Positions 13,370-13,790 of a stretch of DNA of 13,790 nucleotides are shown piece by piece. Position 1 is the first letter of the stretch; each line of letters starts with the position of its first letter. A model generated the notes under the pieces. The model saw only the letters and a list, made by a program, of their open reading frames with translations. It was not told where the DNA came from and ran no database searches. The DNA is taken from positions 3,021-16,810 of the forward strand of contig DATD01000002.1 of the NCBI GenBank assembly GCA_002504525.1, written 5' to 3'. The DNA is from Methanomassiliicoccus sp. UBA345 (GTDB taxonomy: Archaea > Thermoplasmatota > Thermoplasmata > Methanomassiliicoccales > Methanomassiliicoccaceae). A program made the translations under genes and the position numbers.

Positions 13370-13609
13370 GGTGATCGATGAATGGGGTTGATAAGAGTAT
13401 AGCATATTCCCTAGGGGTGTGTTCTCCTTATTGCTCCCGAATCAGATTAATGGATATCATACGAAAACACCGCCTCCGTTCCTACCAATTTGAGGCGGTT
13501 TGCCGCCTATTATATCGAATACATCAACGGCGAACCAGAGAAAAATCGATGAAATATTATACAATAATTTTCTATTATGCGAATCAATATTGATTTTCTA
13601 ATTGTATGG
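13370..13609. other. AT-rich stretch without a recognised gene
   Basis: Between the Usp stop and the next promoter (13187-13609) I find no gene. From about 13370 the base composition drops sharply from the GC-rich level of the genes. A 71-codon frame at 13378-13593 exists but has no ribosome site, an unlike codon use and no recognisable domain. A different frame reads YYIEYINGEPEKNR before a stop near 13550, which looks vaguely protein-like and may be transposon debris. It also holds the hairpin pair at 13469-13507. Confidence 0.4.
13469..13507. repeat. Two hairpins that share one arm
   Basis: ACCGCCTC (13469-13476) pairs perfectly with GAGGCGGT (13492-13499) over a 15-base loop. The inner GGCGG (13494-13498) can instead pair with CCGCC (13503-13507) over a 4-base TTTG loop. 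The two pairings exclude each other. Confidence 0.5.
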
Positions 13610-13619
13610 TTTAAATATT
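13610..13619 (+). promoter_or_regulatory. Box A before the right-edge gene
   Basis: TTTAAATATT would start RNA near 13640, about 100 bases before the next ATG, so this transcript has an unusually long leader for this genome. Confidence 0.5.
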
Positions 13620-13706
13620 GTTGTTCAGCTTTTTTTCTGTCGGAAGGGGGAGGGCGGACCAGTGTTCTGCTCTAATGCATAGCTACAGCGGTTGCCGTGC
13701 AGAGGG

Positions 13707-13737
13707 ATGCCTAGTCTATGGAAAATAGAAGAGGCAT
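13707..13737 (+). promoter_or_regulatory. Leader hairpin covering the ribosome site of the right-edge gene
   Basis: ATGCCT (13707-13712) pairs with AGGCAT (13732-13737). Inside it CTAT pairs with ATAG over a GGAAA loop, with a symmetric three-by-three internal loop (AGT / AAG). It ends four bases before ATG 13742. The only ribosome-site-like sequence, GAGG (13731-13734), lies in its 3' arm, so the fold could hide it. A second possible stem, TCTGC (13666-13670) with GCAGA (13699-13703), lies just upstream. Confidence 0.45.
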
Positions 13738-13741
13738 TGAA

Positions 13742-13790
13742 ATGGCAATGAACAAGAAGTTCGTAAAGATGCGGAACGACAAGCGCGCCG
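13742..13790 (+). CDS. N-terminus of an unknown protein, cut by the window edge
   Basis: Sixteen codons are visible: MAMNKKFVKMRNDKRA. The composition is strongly basic. GAGG lies 7 bases before the ATG, and the long leader and promoter upstream support a real gene. The in-frame ATG at 13748 is an alternative start. The family cannot be named. Confidence 0.5.
   Translation, partial: MAMNKKFVKMRNDKRA

Noticed and set aside
13378..13593. 71-codon plus-strand frame in the AT-rich stretch
   Set aside because: No ribosome site or promoter at a useful distance, codon use unlike any other gene here, no domain, and it overlaps the hairpin pair.
13640..13741. tRNA or known small RNA in the leader region
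   Set aside because: No T-loop GTTCRA consensus, no cloverleaf and no box C/D pair could be found. The stems seen are better treated as a leader.

Overview
The window reads as euryarchaeal chromosome, most probably Thermoplasmatota (Methanomassiliicoccales or a relative). The sequence support is: archaeal TATA boxes (box A) about 26-32 bases upstream of start codons that have no leader and no ribosome binding site; an archaellin-type class III signal peptide; a MoxR/VWA gene pair; several stand-alone zinc ribbons; and genes of high GC separated by AT-rich promoter islands. The phylum is an inference. No rRNA, tRNA or ribosomal protein is present to fix it.

Layout. Positions 1-1580: the first codons of a possible minus-strand gene, a cation diffusion facilitator (CDF) transporter, a spacer with a T-tract and two palindromes that share a core, and a tiny zinc-finger protein, all on the minus strand. 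Positions 1731-4263: a tight plus-strand operon of a MoxR/CbbQ-type AAA+ ATPase and a CobT/NorD-like VWA protein. Positions 4264-4684: the relic of an IS200/IS605-type tnpB, then a strong promoter. Positions 4691-6256: a membrane-anchored PBP4-type (peptidase S13) serine hydrolase, convergent with a two-domain universal stress protein (6275-7147), which is preceded by a YczE-like membrane protein (7255-7926). Positions 8190-8558: an unrecognised 122-residue protein. Positions 8564-10522: a DExH helicase with N-terminal TPRs. Positions 10627-10944: a KGG-repeat stress protein. Positions 11157-12702: a two-helix membrane zinc ribbon, a double zinc ribbon and a lone archaellin-like pilin. Positions 12794-13186: a one-domain universal stress protein. 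Positions 13187-13790: an AT-rich stretch with hairpins, ending in a structured leader and the first codons of a gene that leaves the window.

The genes do not form one pathway. The theme is accessory and stress-related: two universal stress loci, a KGG protein, a metal exporter, a MoxR/VWA remodelling pair and several zinc ribbons. Most transcription units look like one or two genes, each with its own promoter. The observations most worth following are the MoxR/VWA pair with Asn in its P-loop, the murein-type hydrolase in an archaeon, the TPR-helicase fusion, the tnpB relic (which covers the part of tnpB that overlaps omegaRNA in active elements), and the structured leader at the right edge.
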